Shown: positions 9,365-18,103, numbered from the stretch's first letter. The stretch: DNA of 64,000 nucleotides from Devosia aquimaris (GCF_020169335.1 NZ_JAIEZN010000002.1:186001-250000); one strand, 5' to 3'. Notes: a model not told the origin generated them from the letters alone. Numbers and translations: made by a program.

Positions 9365-9394
9365 CGGACGCGGCTGCGCTGCAGGCCGCGTCCG
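9365..9394. terminator. strong hairpin after the thiolase gene
   Basis: CGGACGCGGC and its exact complement GCCGCGTCCG form a 10-bp stem around a 10-base loop, 36 bp after the thiolase stop. There is no T-run after it (GCTCCATCC follows), so it is not a classical intrinsic terminator; it could stabilise the 3' end or assist Rho. The rest of 9329-9583 shows no gene. Confidence 0.35.
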
Positions 9395-9583
9395 GCTCCA
9401 TCCTCTGATGGGGGCCCGCACCAACAGCGGCACCAAGGCGGCGGCAGCCCGGCCGTCTTCGCACCCCTAAGCGATCACCTCGGCGGTCTGCTGGACGCCG
9501 AAGTGTCCCCGGTCATGGGGGCGCGAAACTGCCCTGCCCGTCGCGGCACTCAGGTCATTGGGTGATTTCAGGTGGACGTCGGA

Positions 9584-9659
<76 letters not shown>

Positions 9660-9733
9660 GTTCCGACGGCACTGATATGGACAAAATCGCGCGCGAGGGC
9701 AAGGGGGTCGAGGGGCCCGGCGGCAGGAGAAAT

Positions 9734-10747
9734 TCAGACCAGCCCGAAAGCCTCCAGGCTCTTGCCCGTGGCAATGGCGGCATCGCCCACGGGGATCAGC
9801 GGACGTCCAAGGCGCTGCGGCCCCCGGCTGCCGTCGACGCGCTTGATCCGGCCCAGCTCGCCGAGGTTGTCGCGCACATCACGGTCCACCAGCGCCACCA
9901 GGCGCAAGAGCCAGTCCGGCAGTTCCCGGGTGGGAATGCGGCGATCGGGAAAATCCGGGCGCAACAGGGCGCCCAGTTCGCTCATGCTGACACTGCCGGC
10001 CGAGGCGATGCAGCGCTGGCCGCCAGCCGCCGGATTGGTCATGGCATCGATCTGCAGCGCCGCGACATCGCGCACATCCACCACCGAAAAGCTGATGCGC
10101 GGCACGGCCGGCAGCCGGCCATCGAGCAGGCGACGGACCAACATCGAGGACGTGCCCGGATCATCGTCCAGCAGCGGCCCCAGGATCGCGGCCGGATTGA
10201 TGACGGCCAGGTCGTCATGCCGCCCGGCCGCGTCGACCAGGGCCCAGGCGGCCTGCTCGGCCAATGTCTTGGACGCCGGATAGGCCCCGGTGGCCGGCGA
10301 CTGCAGATTGCTCCAGTCGGCCTCGGTCAGGGCGCGAGCATAATCGGCATGGCCATATTGGATGGCAGCGATCGAGGAGGTGAGCACGATGCGCTCGACC
10401 GCGCTGGCCAGGGCTGCGCTGACGGCACGGCGGGTTCCCTGCACCGCCGGGGCAATGAGCTCCTGCGGGTCGCGCGGCGTGCGCAGCACAAAGGGCGAGG
10501 CCGCATGCTGGACAAAGCGCACGCCGGCCATGGCCTCCGCCCAGCCGGCATCACGGGTGAGATCGAGCGCCACCAGCTCGAGGCGGCTTATGTCGGCACC
10601 GGCCCGCGCCAGCGCCTGGCGCACCGCCTCGCCCTTTGACAGTTGGCGCACGCTGCCCCGCACGCTATAGCCTGCGTTGAGCAGTTGCAGCGCCAGGTGA
10701 CCGCCCAGAAAGCCGGAGACGCCGGTGACGAGAACACGATCAGACAT
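9734..10747 (-). CDS. NAD(P)-dependent epimerase/dehydratase (extended SDR, dihydroflavonol-reductase-like)
   Basis: 337-residue Rossmann-fold oxidoreductase. The nucleotide-binding motif GVSGFLGG is at residues 9-16; the catalytic pair is Tyr156 and Lys160 in YPASK, with Ser124/125 in LTSSIAAI. The arrangement and the phrase VQHAASPF match the dihydroflavonol-4-reductase/cinnamoyl-CoA-reductase-like group, which in bacteria reduce various aldehydes and ketones. It is divergently transcribed from a TetR gene with an inverted repeat between them, so it is probably repressed by that TetR and induced by its substrate or a related toxic compound. Natural substrate unknown. Confidence 0.85.
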   Translation of the reverse strand: MSDRVLVTGVSGFLGGHLALQLLNAGYSVRGSVRQLSKGEAVRQALARAGADISRLELVALDLTRDAGWAEAMAGVRFVQHAASPFVLRTPRDPQELIAPAVQGTRRAVSAALASAVERIVLTSSIAAIQYGHADYARALTEADWSNLQSPATGAYPASKTLAEQAAWALVDAAGRHDDLAVINPAAILGPLLDDDPGTSSMLVRRLLDGRLPAVPRISFSVVDVRDVAALQIDAMTNPAAGGQRCIASAGSVSMSELGALLRPDFPDRRIPTRELPDWLLRLVALVDRDVRDNLGELGRIKRVDGSRGPQRLGRPLIPVGDAAIATGKSLEAFGLV

Positions 10748-10764
10748 GGACTTCTCCCTACAGG

Positions 10765-10796
10765 AATTGAACGATATATACTATGATCGTTCAATT
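10765..10796. promoter_or_regulatory. inverted-repeat operator between SDR and TetR genes
   Basis: AATTGAACGAT (10765-10775) and its exact complement ATCGTTCAATT (10786-10796) flank a 10-base A/T-rich spacer. The 11-bp perfect arms lie in the 57-bp gap between the divergent SDR and TetR starts and overlap the only A/T-rich stretch where promoters could be. A further CGTTCAA copy follows directly at 10797-10803. This is the expected position of the binding site of the adjacent TetR protein, for autoregulation and SDR control. Confidence 0.75.
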
Positions 10797-10816
10797 CGTT
10801 CAAGATGCGAGGGGCA

Positions 10817-11395
10817 ATGATGTTGACACCCGCTCAGAGTCGCGCCGCCGAAAAGCGTGACCGGATCCTGGAGGCCGCACGCGAGCAGTTCCTGATCCAT
10901 GGCCTGCGCGCCACCAGCATGGAGGCCATCGCCCGCGCCGCCGGCGTCGCCAAGCCGACGCTCTACGCCTATTTCCCGGACAAGGATGCGATCTTTCTGG
11001 CCATTGTCACCCAGGTGCTGGACGCCAAGGCCGCGGCCTTTGCCCAGGGTCTTGCCGGCAGCGAGCCGGTCGACATCCGGGTGGGCGCGGCCCTCGCGGC
11101 TGAATTCGCCGTCATCACCGGCGTCATCGGCAGCTCGCCCCATGCCGCCGAATTCTTCGACGCCCATCGCGCCAGCGCCGAACTGCTGGCCAAGGCCGAC
11201 GCGGCGGCAACAGAGCAATTGGTGCGCGCGCTGGATGAGGCCGGCGTGGCCGATGCGGCACGCCTGGCGCGGGTGCTGCTCGATGCTTGCTTTGGCCTGG
11301 CCCAGAAGAATGCGGGCCGCGACACACTGGGCAGCGACATCCGCCTGTTGGCGCAGCGGTTGATCGCGCCCGAACTGGCCGCCAGGCAACGCTAG
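10817..11395 (+). CDS. TetR/AcrR family transcriptional regulator
   Basis: Repressor of about 192 residues. The N-terminal DNA-binding domain is typical: KRDRILEAAREQFLIHGLRATSMEAIARAAGVAKPTLYAYF spans the three HTH helices. The C-terminal ligand-binding domain is not assignable. Starts at 10805, 10817 and 10820 are in frame; I prefer 10817 or 10820 because GAGGGG lies just before them, whereas 10805 has none. It sits divergent to the SDR gene with an 11-bp perfect inverted repeat between, the classic TetR local-regulator arrangement. No terminator is seen; a C/G-rich repeat begins just after the stop. Confidence 0.85.
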   Translation: MMLTPAQSRAAEKRDRILEAAREQFLIHGLRATSMEAIARAAGVAKPTLYAYFPDKDAIFLAIVTQVLDAKAAAFAQGLAGSEPVDIRVGAALAAEFAVITGVIGSSPHAAEFFDAHRASAELLAKADAAATEQLVRALDEAGVADAARLARVLLDACFGLAQKNAGRDTLGSDIRLLAQRLIAPELAARQR

Positions 11396-11400
11396 ATCGC

Positions 11401-11531
11401 TTCACTCTTCAGAGGATTTTCGGCTCCTTTGCCTCCCTCCCCCTTGAGGGGAGGGAAAGAGGGAGGGGGTCCCTCCGTCGCTCTTGCAACCACCCCCACC
11501 CCGACCCTCCCCTCAAGGGGGAGGGGGCGAC
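11401..11531. repeat. C/G-rich intergenic repeat, copy 1
   Basis: A palindromic intergenic element bounded by CCTCCCTCCCCCTTGAGGGG on the left and CCCCTCAAGGGGGAGGG on the right, with GGAGGGGGTCC and ACCACCCCCACCCCGACC inside. The first 40 bases (TTCACTCTTCAGAGGATTTT... to CCTCCCTC) align with 19029 onward, and the right half aligns with 19165-19232. It fills the gap between tetR and the pseudouridine kinase gene and can fold into a long stem in RNA. Such elements are dispersed in many alphaproteobacterial genomes. Confidence 0.75.
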
Positions 11532-11560
11532 AGAGCCAGGCAATCTGCGCGCCAGACGAT

Positions 11561-12445
11561 CTAGGCCGGTTGGCCGCCGATGGATTGCACCGCCCTGGCC
11601 CCGGCCGCGATACCAGCCTCCAGCGCCGCGGCCTGATCGCGACCCGAAAGCCAGGCGGCAACAAAGCCGGCGGCAAAGGCGTCGCCCGCGCCCGTGCTGT
11701 CGCAGACCGGCACGACAGGGGCCGGCAGGCTCATGGTGGGGCCATCGGCATTTCCCAGCACGGCCCCGGCAGCCCCGCGCTTGATCACCACCCGCGCGAA
11801 ATGCGCCCCCAGCGCCCTGGTCTGGGCGGCAATGTCGTCAGACCCGGTCAGCACCTTTGCCTCTTCGGCATTGGCAAAGATCCAGTCCGATCCGCTCACC
11901 CAGCCCAGGAAGGTCTCTGGCCCGACATCGACCAGGAAACCCACCGAGGCCGGATCGATGGCAATGGCAATGCCGCGCGACCTGGCCGCGGCAAACAGGC
12001 CCTGCACCGCTGCGCGCGGGCCGGGGGCAAACAGGCTATAGCCCGACACCAGCACCAGCCCGACGCCATCGAGCAGATCGGCCGGAAGGTCCGCCGCGCA
12101 GAGATTGAGATTGGCGCCGCGATCGGTGAGGAAGCTGCGCTCGCCATCGGGGTCGACAATGGTCACCAGCACGCCCGAAGGCAGGTCCGGGTCACCCGCC
12201 AGCACCGGCACCACATCGCGCCCGCGGAAATAGTTCTCATAGGGGCTGCGGTCATCGGCGCCCACCCGGGCCGCAAACAGCACATCGGCCCCCATGGCAC
12301 CCAGCCAGACCGCCTGGTTGGCGCCCGATCCGCCGGGCCGGCTGCGCACCGTGGCGCGCCGGTCACTGCCTTTGATGATCGGGCCCTCGGGGACGACGAT
12401 GACATCGGTCATCACATCCCCCACCACCAGGACGCGAGCACTCAT
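11561..12445 (-). CDS. psuK: PfkB-family sugar kinase, probable pseudouridine kinase
   Basis: 294-residue ribokinase-fold kinase. The N-terminal PGGSGANQAVWLGAMGADV is the substrate-binding PfkB signature 1, and DSTGAGDAFAAGF carries the catalytic Asp255 with the anion hole of signature 2. Sequence alone would only give a PfkB kinase, but it overlaps the unmistakable psuG gene by 4 bp (ATGA), the standard psuK-psuG arrangement. It would phosphorylate pseudouridine from RNA turnover to pseudouridine 5'-phosphate, the substrate of PsuG. The product stays cytoplasmic. Confidence 0.82.
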   Translation of the reverse strand: MSARVLVVGDVMTDVIVVPEGPIIKGSDRRATVRSRPGGSGANQAVWLGAMGADVLFAARVGADDRSPYENYFRGRDVVPVLAGDPDLPSGVLVTIVDPDGERSFLTDRGANLNLCAADLPADLLDGVGLVLVSGYSLFAPGPRAAVQGLFAAARSRGIAIAIDPASVGFLVDVGPETFLGWVSGSDWIFANAEEAKVLTGSDDIAAQTRALGAHFARVVIKRGAAGAVLGNADGPTMSLPAPVVPVCDSTGAGDAFAAGFVAAWLSGRDQAAALEAGIAAGARAVQSIGGQPA

Positions 12446-13389
12446 GCGCGGACAATGGCAGGCTTGTTGGCCTTGCGCGCCGCCAGCGCCACGGCGATAT
12501 CGGCGCCGACCCGGGCGTTGTTTTTCACCAGCGCGATATTGGACTCCAGCGACTTGCCGCCGGTCAGCTCGAAGATGCGCTTGAGCAGGAAAGGCGTCAG
12601 CGCCTTGCGGGTCACCCCGGCGCGCTCGGCATCGGCAATGGCCTCGGCGATGCGCGCCTCGATGCTGGCGGCGTCAAGCGCATCGGCCTCCGGGATCGGA
12701 TTGGCGACCAGAACGCCGCCCATGCCCAACTCGGCCTGGATGGCAATCAGCCGGGCAATGTCGGCGACATCGTCGAAACGGTGATCAACGGGAAAGCCGC
12801 TCTGGCGCGTCCAGAAGGCGGGGAATTCGTCGGTGCCATAGCCCAGCACCGGCACGCCATTGGTTTCGAGCACTTCGAGCGTCTTGGCGATGTCGAGGAT
12901 CGACTTGGCGCCGGCGCAGACCACGGCGACCGGCGTGCGGCCCAGTTCCTCGAGGTCGGCGGAAATATCAAAGGTCTCTTCGGCGCCGCGATGCACGCCA
13001 CCGATGCCGCCGGTGGCGAAGACGGAGATGCCGGCCAGAGCGGCAATCTGCATGGTGGTGGCGACGGTCGTGCCGGCCATGGCGCCCTTGACCAGCAAGG
13101 CCGCAATGTCGCGCCGGCTGGCCTTGGCGGCTGTTGCCCCTTCCAGCGCCAGCCGCTCGAGGTCTTCGCCCGACACGCCGACGCAGAAGCGCCCGTCCAT
13201 GATGGCGATGGTGGCGGGCACGGCGCCGCGGGCGCGGATCTCACCCTCGACTTCGCGGGCCATCGCCAGGTTCTGCGGATAGGGCATGCCATGAGTGATG
13301 ATGGTGGATTCGAGCGCCACCACCGCCTGGCCGGACGCCAGCGCCTGTTTGACTTCCGCACTGATCGACAAATAGGCCTTGGCAGACAT
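12442..13389 (-). CDS. psuG: pseudouridine-5'-phosphate glycosidase
   Basis: Splits the C-C glycosidic bond of pseudouridine 5'-phosphate into uracil and ribose 5-phosphate. The 315-residue protein is collinear with the E. coli enzyme (312 residues): VALESTIITHGMPYPQN with Glu27, ATGGIGGVHRGAEETFDISADL with the metal-binding Asp142, and VVCAGAKSILD with the Schiff-base Lys162. I used ATG 13389, with CAGGAA before it; in-frame starts further upstream (13410, 13743) lack ribosome-binding sites and would add a tail that relatives do not have. First gene of the two-gene operon with the kinase. Confidence 0.93.
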   Translation of the reverse strand: MSAKAYLSISAEVKQALASGQAVVALESTIITHGMPYPQNLAMAREVEGEIRARGAVPATIAIMDGRFCVGVSGEDLERLALEGATAAKASRRDIAALLVKGAMAGTTVATTMQIAALAGISVFATGGIGGVHRGAEETFDISADLEELGRTPVAVVCAGAKSILDIAKTLEVLETNGVPVLGYGTDEFPAFWTRQSGFPVDHRFDDVADIARLIAIQAELGMGGVLVANPIPEADALDAASIEARIAEAIADAERAGVTRKALTPFLLKRIFELTGGKSLESNIALVKNNARVGADIAVALAARKANKPAIVRA

Positions 13390-13818
13390 GGTTCCTGAGC
13401 TTTCCATCATGGTGGGCAGGCGCCCCCGGGGGCGCGGTTTGCGCGGGTTTTGCGCCTTGTTGCCGCAGGGCGTCAAGCCCCGCAGATTCATGGCCTCTCG
13501 TCCCTTGTCCATGGGGGGATTTCGCTCTAGGGTTTGCCCAGCATCCAACGGAGAAAGGGCACTTCGCTGACCGCACACAGGGTTGATCGCGCCACGAGCG
13601 CCGATCGATACGCGCCCCGCATGGGGCTCAGGCCAGCCAAGACCCCAAGCGCCCCCGGGCGCCCCTTTCCTGTACGCCGCATGTCGGACCGGCGGATGCC
13701 GTGCCCACAAAGATGAGCCCAGCCCCGTGCCGTTGCCCGGCACAGGATCACCCCGTGTCGCCCACAGGCGTCATGCATTGACTGACCAAGACCATAGTAA
13801 ACTGGAGACCCGCACCCG
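13390..13818. other. 429-bp region without a recognisable gene
   Basis: Lies between the divergent psuG and potF starts. Reading frames here are shadows with no recognisable protein. A small 6-bp hairpin (GTGCCG-TTGCC-CGGCAC) is at 13727-13743. The last 20 bp hold a GGAG box ahead of potF. Promoters for both operons are expected here but no clear -35/-10 pair is visible. Confidence 0.5.
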
Positions 13819-14910
13819 ATGAACAAGTCGCTCGCCCTTGCCCTTGGCACCATCATGATCGCCAGCCCGGTGCTGGCCCAGGAAGAGCCGGTCCTGAACG
13901 TCTATAACTGGTCCGACTATATTGCCGAAGACACCATTGCCAATTTCGAGGCCCAGACGGGCATCAAGGTCAATTACGACGTCTATGACAACAACGAGAT
14001 CGTCGATGCCAAGCTGCTCGCCGGCAGCTCGGGCTATGACATCGTCGTGCCCTCGGGCAATTTCCTCGAACGCCAGATCAAGGCCGGCCTCATCCTGCCG
14101 CTCGACAAGTCCAAGCTGACCAATCTGGGCAATCTGGACCCCGCCGTGATGGCCACTGCCGCCGCGCAGGACCCCGACAACGGCCATGGCGTGCCCTATA
14201 TGATCAACACCATCGGCTATGGCTACAATGTCGCCAAGGTCAAGGAAATCCTGGGCGATTCCGCCCCGACCGACAGCTGGGACCTGATCTTCAAGCCCGA
14301 GTTTGCCGAAAAGCTCGCCAGCTGCGGCATCAGCCTGCTCGACAGCCCGTCCGAAGTGATGGGCATTGCGCTGAACTATCTCGGCCTCGATCCCAACTCG
14401 GAAAAGGAAGAGGACCTGGCCAAGGCCGAGGAACTGCTGACCTCGATCAAGCCCTATATCCGCTACTTCCACTCCAGCCAGTACATCGATGACCTGGGCA
14501 ATGGCGAAACCTGCGTCGCCCTGGGCTATTCGGGCGACATCTTCATCGCTGCCGACGCCGCCGCCTCGGCTGACCGCGGTGTCGAAGTGCAGTATGTCAT
14601 CCCCAAGGAAGGCGCTGCGACGCTGTTTGACTTCCTGGCCATTCCCGTGGATGCCCCGCACCCGGACAATGCCCACAAGTTCATCAACTATATCCTGGAG
14701 CCCCAGGTTGTGGCGGCGATCACCAACTATGTGTTCTACGCCAACCCCAACCTGGCTGCGACCGAGTTCGTCGCCGATGAAGTCAAGACCAACCCCGGCA
14801 TCTATCCGCCGGCCGAGACCATCGCCAAGGCTTTTGTGATGAAGGCCCACAACCCTGACTTCGAAGAGGTCTTGACCCGGACCTGGACCCGCATCAAGAC
14901 CGGTCAGTAA
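13819..14910 (+). CDS. potF: putrescine/polyamine ABC transporter substrate-binding protein
   Basis: 363-residue periplasmic binding protein of the PotD/PotF family. Residues 1-20 are a Sec signal (MNKSLALALGTIMIASPVLA), and the mature protein opens with the family hallmark LNVYNWSDYIAEDTIANFEAQTGIKVNYD. SGYDIVVPSGNFLERQI and the GVPYMINTIGYGYN strand line the polyamine site. The gene leads a complete importer (potFGHI order as in E. coli), which supports putrescine over spermidine, where the order and composition differ. A strong hairpin after it probably keeps the binding protein more abundant than the membrane parts. Confidence 0.9.
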   Translation: MNKSLALALGTIMIASPVLAQEEPVLNVYNWSDYIAEDTIANFEAQTGIKVNYDVYDNNEIVDAKLLAGSSGYDIVVPSGNFLERQIKAGLILPLDKSKLTNLGNLDPAVMATAAAQDPDNGHGVPYMINTIGYGYNVAKVKEILGDSAPTDSWDLIFKPEFAEKLASCGISLLDSPSEVMGIALNYLGLDPNSEKEEDLAKAEELLTSIKPYIRYFHSSQYIDDLGNGETCVALGYSGDIFIAADAAASADRGVEVQYVIPKEGAATLFDFLAIPVDAPHPDNAHKFINYILEPQVVAAITNYVFYANPNLAATEFVADEVKTNPGIYPPAETIAKAFVMKAHNPDFEEVLTRTWTRIKTGQ

Positions 14911-14920
14911 AGTTCGATCC

Positions 14921-14943
14921 GGGGGCGGCCGGTGGCCGCCCCC
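14921..14943 (+). terminator. intercistronic hairpin between potF and potG
   Basis: GGGGGCGGCC-GGT-GGCCGCCCCC is a perfect 10-bp G/C stem with a 3-base loop, 10 bp after the potF stop, followed by ATTTTC. It could act as a leaky terminator or as a block to 3' exonucleases, giving more potF than potGHI message. Confidence 0.6.
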
Positions 14944-14962
14944 CATTTTCTATGGGGCCGAC

Positions 14963-16111
14963 ATGGTCAAGAAGCCGCAACTCGCAATCGACACCCGTCC
15001 CTGGCGCGATCCCGCGGCCAAGCCTTTTGTCCGCATCAAGAACGTCACCAAGAAATTCGGCGACATCTTCGCCGTCTCCGATGTCTCGCTCGACATCTAC
15101 AAGAGCGAGCTGTTCTGCCTGCTCGGCGGCTCGGGCTCGGGCAAGTCGACCCTCTTGCGCATGCTGGCCGGCTTTGAGGAGCCCACCAGCGGCACCATCG
15201 AGATCGACGGCCAGGACATGACCCATGTGGCGCCGTACAATCGCCCCGTGAACATGATGTTCCAGTCCTATGCGCTGTTCCCGCATATGAATGTGGAACA
15301 GAATATCGCCTATGGCCTCAAGCGGGATGGCCTGCCGCGCGCCGAGATTGCCGAGCGCGTGCGCGAGCTGCTCGCCCTGGTCAAGCTGAGCGACTATGGC
15401 AGCCGCAAGCCGCACCAGCTCTCGGGCGGCCAGCGCCAGCGCGTGGCCCTGGCCCGCGCGCTCGCCAAGCGTCCCAAGCTGCTGCTGCTCGACGAACCGC
15501 TCGGCGCGCTCGACAAGAAGCTGCGCGAGGAAACCCAGTTCGAACTGGTCAAGATCCAGGAAACCCTGGGCGTCACCTTCATCGTGGTGACCCACGACCA
15601 GGAAGAGGCGATGTCGCTCGCCACCCGCATCGGCGTGATGAACCAGGGCGAAATCGCCATGATCGGCGAGCCCACCGACATCTATGAATTCCCCAATTCC
15701 AAATTCGTCGCCGGCTTCATCGGCTCGGTCAACATGGTCGATGGCGTGGTGACCGAGGACGAACCGGCGCATGTGCGCATTCGCTCGGACGAACTGGGTT
15801 GCGACATCTATGTCGGCCATGGCGTGGACTGCGCCCCCGACCAGCACCTGAGCTGGGCCATCCGCCCCGAAAAGATCATGCTCAGCCGCGAAAAACCCGA
15901 GGGCATCCACGACGCCAATGTGACCCGCGGCATGGTCGAGGATATCGGCTATCTGGGCGACATGAGCGTCTACCAGGTGCTGCTGCCGAGCGGCAAACGC
16001 CTGCGCGTGACCCAGACCAATGTGACCCGCGGCAATCCCGATGCCATCACCTGGGACGAAGAGGTCTATCTCTCCTGGGGCGACAGCGCCGGTTCGGTGC
16101 TGACCGTATGA
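14963..16111 (+). CDS. potG: putrescine ABC transporter ATP-binding protein
   Basis: 382-residue ATPase of the MalK/PotA group. Walker [11 protein letters not shown]-loop [10 protein letters not shown], signature [15 protein letters not shown], Walker [13 protein letters not shown] and the H-loop [14 protein letters not shown] are all intact. The C-terminal 100 or so residues form the TOBE regulatory domain typical of the family. It is 52 bp after potF, separated by the hairpin, and overlaps potH by 4 bp. Confidence 0.9.
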   Translation: MVKKPQLAIDTRPWRDPAAKPFVRIKNVTKKFGDIFAVSDVSLDIYKSELFCLLGGSGSGKSTLLRMLAGFEEPTSGTIEIDGQDMTHVAPYNRPVNMMFQSYALFPHMNVEQNIAYGLKRDGLPRAEIAERVRELLALVKLSDYGSRKPHQLSGGQRQRVALARALAKRPKLLLLDEPLGALDKKLREETQFELVKIQETLGVTFIVVTHDQEEAMSLATRIGVMNQGEIAMIGEPTDIYEFPNSKFVAGFIGSVNMVDGVVTEDEPAHVRIRSDELGCDIYVGHGVDCAPDQHLSWAIRPEKIMLSREKPEGIHDANVTRGMVEDIGYLGDMSVYQVLLPSGKRLRVTQTNVTRGNPDAITWDEEVYLSWGDSAGSVLTV

Positions 16112-17070
16112 GCACCTTCGACGCACAATCCCCGCCGCCGCCGCGCCCACGCGCCTGGTCCGGCGTCGAGCGCGCCCTGGCCGCGGTCGGCCTCTCGGGC
16201 AAGGCGCTGGTCATTGCCGCGCCGGCGCTATGGCTCACCGTCTTTTTCCTCGTGCCCCTGGCGGTGGTGTTCGGCATTTCGCTCACCATCAAGCAGTTCG
16301 GCCGCCCGCCCTATTCGCCCCTGCTGACCAATGAGGACGGCACGGTGCAGCTGACGCTGCACCTGAACAATTATCTGCGCCTGTTCACCGACGGGCTCTA
16401 TGTCGCGGCCTATCTCAGCTCGATCAAGATCGCGCTGATCTCCACCATCATCACCCTGCTGATCGGCTATCCGATGGCCTATGCCATCGCCCGCGCGCCC
16501 GACCAGTGGCGCAACATCCTGCTGATGCTGGTCATCCTGCCGTTCTGGACCTCGTTCCTGCTGCGGGTCTATGCCCTGAGCGGCTTCATGCGCGGCAATG
16601 GCGTCATCAACCAGTTCCTGGGCCTGTTCGGCATTCCGCCGGTGGTGATGATGCAGACCGATTTCGCCGTCTATGTCGGCATCGTCTACACCTACCTGCC
16701 CTTCATGATCCTGCCGCTCTATACCAATCTGGTAAAGCTCGACGGCGCGCTGCTCGAAGCTTCGGCCGACCTGGGCGCGCGGCCCGTGCGCACCTTCCTC
16801 TCGATCACCCTGCCACTGTCGCGCCCCGGCATCATCGCCGGTTGCATGCTGGTGTTCATCCCGGCGATCGGTGAATTCGTCATTCCCTCGCTGCTGGGTG
16901 GCCCGTCCACGCTGATGATCGGCCGCGTGCTCTGGGACGAGTTCTTCGCCAATACCAACTGGCCCCGCGCCGCAGCCGTGGCCATTGCCATGCTGATCGT
17001 GGTGGTGGTGCCCATCATGCTGCTGCAGCGGGCGCAGGACGCCGTGCAGGACAAGGAAAGGGGCAAGTAG
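16108..17070 (+). CDS. potH: putrescine ABC transporter permease
   Basis: 320-residue inner-membrane subunit with six hydrophobic segments. The cytoplasmic EAA loop reads LLEASADLGARPVRTFLSITLPLSRPG, the contact with the ATPase. The long first periplasmic loop after the first helix (GRPPYSPLLTNEDGTVQLTLHLNNYLRLF) is a PotH/PotB trait. ATG 16108 overlaps the potG stop by 4 bp; the reading frame that begins at 15799 lies inside potG and is not coding there. Confidence 0.9.
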   Translation: MSTFDAQSPPPPRPRAWSGVERALAAVGLSGKALVIAAPALWLTVFFLVPLAVVFGISLTIKQFGRPPYSPLLTNEDGTVQLTLHLNNYLRLFTDGLYVAAYLSSIKIALISTIITLLIGYPMAYAIARAPDQWRNILLMLVILPFWTSFLLRVYALSGFMRGNGVINQFLGLFGIPPVVMMQTDFAVYVGIVYTYLPFMILPLYTNLVKLDGALLEASADLGARPVRTFLSITLPLSRPGIIAGCMLVFIPAIGEFVIPSLLGGPSTLMIGRVLWDEFFANTNWPRAAAVAIAMLIVVVVPIMLLQRAQDAVQDKERGK

Positions 17071-17071
17071 G

Positions 17072-17884
17072 ATGAAACGCGGCTGGTTCCTTCCCATCGC
17101 GGCAACGCTCGGCTTTGCCTTTCTCTATGCGCCGATCGTCTCGCTGGTGGTGTTCTCGTTCAACGAAAGTGACCTGGTCACGGTCTGGTCGGGCTTTTCG
17201 ACCAAATGGTATGGCGCCGTGCTGGCCGATCCGCAGATCCTGGGCGCCGCCTGGCTGAGCGTGCAGATCGCCTTCTCGGCCGCCAGCATCGCGCTGGTGC
17301 TGGGGACGCTCTGCGCCGTGGCGCTGGTGCGCTTTCGCAAGTTCCGCGGCCGCACCTTGCTCGCCGGCACCGTCTCGGCGCCGCTGGTCATGCCCGACGT
17401 CATCACCGGCCTGTCGCTGCTGTTGCTGTTCGTGGCCATGGAAGCCACCATTGGCTGGCCATCGGGACGGGGCCTGCTCACCATCATCATCGCCCATTCC
17501 ACCTTCTGCATGGCCTATGTGGTGGTGGTGGTGCAATCGCGCCTGGGCGACATGGACGTGAGCCTTGAGGAAGCGGCCATGGACCTGGGCGCCACCCCTG
17601 TGCGCGTGTTCTTCGACATCACCCTGCCCATCATCGCCCCGGCGCTGATCTCGGGCTGGCTCCTGGCCTTTACCCTCTCGCTGGACGATCTGGTCATTGC
17701 CAGCTTCGTCTCGGGGCCGGGTTCGTCCACCCTGCCCATGGTGATCTTCTCCAAGGTCAAGCTGGGCGTTTCGCCCGACGTCAATGCCCTGGCCACCATC
17801 ATCATCGCCATTGTCGCCCTGGGCGTTCTGGCCGCCACCATCGTGCAGCTGCGCAACCACAATAACCGCGCCAAAGCCCACTAG
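17072..17884 (+). CDS. potI: putrescine ABC transporter permease
   Basis: 270-residue second permease, six membrane segments, of the PotI/PotC type. Hallmarks are FSFNESDLVTVWSGFSTKWYGAVLAD near the N-terminus, the EAA loop LEEAAMDLGATPVRVFFDITLPIIAPALISG and SLDDLVIASFVSGPGSSTLPM. It starts 2 bp after the potH stop and ends the importer operon. Confidence 0.9.
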   Translation: MKRGWFLPIAATLGFAFLYAPIVSLVVFSFNESDLVTVWSGFSTKWYGAVLADPQILGAAWLSVQIAFSAASIALVLGTLCAVALVRFRKFRGRTLLAGTVSAPLVMPDVITGLSLLLLFVAMEATIGWPSGRGLLTIIIAHSTFCMAYVVVVVQSRLGDMDVSLEEAAMDLGATPVRVFFDITLPIIAPALISGWLLAFTLSLDDLVIASFVSGPGSSTLPMVIFSKVKLGVSPDVNALATIIIAIVALGVLAATIVQLRNHNNRAKAH

Positions 17885-17955
17885 AGACCGCGCAATCGGC
17901 CTCTGGACAGATGCGAAAAATCGGCGCACCATCCTCGTCATGTTCAACCAACGTG

Positions 17956-17969
17956 AAGGAGGTGATCCA
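17956..17969 (+). promoter_or_regulatory. extended Shine-Dalgarno, 14-base match to 16S rRNA 3' end
   Basis: AAGGAGGTGATCCA is complementary over 14 bases to the invariant bacterial 16S rRNA 3' terminus (TGGATCACCTCCTT). The GGAGG core is 7 bases from the ATG at 17970, the ideal spacing. This is far longer than the ribosome sites of the neighbouring genes, and it fixes the start of the small ORF. Confidence 0.8.
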
Positions 17970-18041
17970 ATGTCTTATGAGATTACGGCGCTCGAAGAAG
18001 GTCTTGGGTTTTTGGTGTCTGTGCGGGAGATGCTCGACTGA
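17970..18041 (+). CDS. 23-residue small ORF (possible leader peptide)
   Basis: A 23-codon frame beginning MSYEITALEEGLGFLV and ending in REMLD, with an acidic first half and a hydrophobic GLGFLVSV middle. Evidence for translation is the 14-base Shine-Dalgarno at ideal spacing; an in-frame ATG at 17940 would give 33 residues but has no ribosome site. A strong intrinsic terminator lies 35 bp after the stop and purU begins 127 bp after it. It could be an independent small protein, a leader peptide governing readthrough into purU, or the tail of the pot transcript. I recognise no homologue; function unknown. Confidence 0.5.
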   Translation: MSYEITALEEGLGFLVSVREMLD

Positions 18042-18075
18042 CACCCCTCCTTAGGCCTCGAGGCCGAAACTCAGG

Positions 18076-18103
18076 AAGGGCCGCCCATGGGGCGGCCCTT
18101 TTT
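18076..18103 (+). terminator. intrinsic terminator upstream of purU
   Basis: AAGGGCCGCCC-ATG-GGGCGGCCCTT is an 11-bp perfect stem with a 3-base loop followed by a T-run (five Ts at 18099-18103). It ends the transcript containing the 23-codon ORF and any readthrough from the pot operon, and it lies 66 bp before purU. Confidence 0.88.

Noticed and set aside
11432-11527. Possible CRISPR-like or G-quadruplex array
   Set aside because: There are no regularly spaced repeats; it is a single palindromic intergenic element with a second copy at 19029-19232.
12442-13743. 433-residue version of PsuG starting at 13743
   Set aside because: The N-terminal 118 residues match nothing in the family and no ribosome site precedes that start; ATG 13389 gives the family length.
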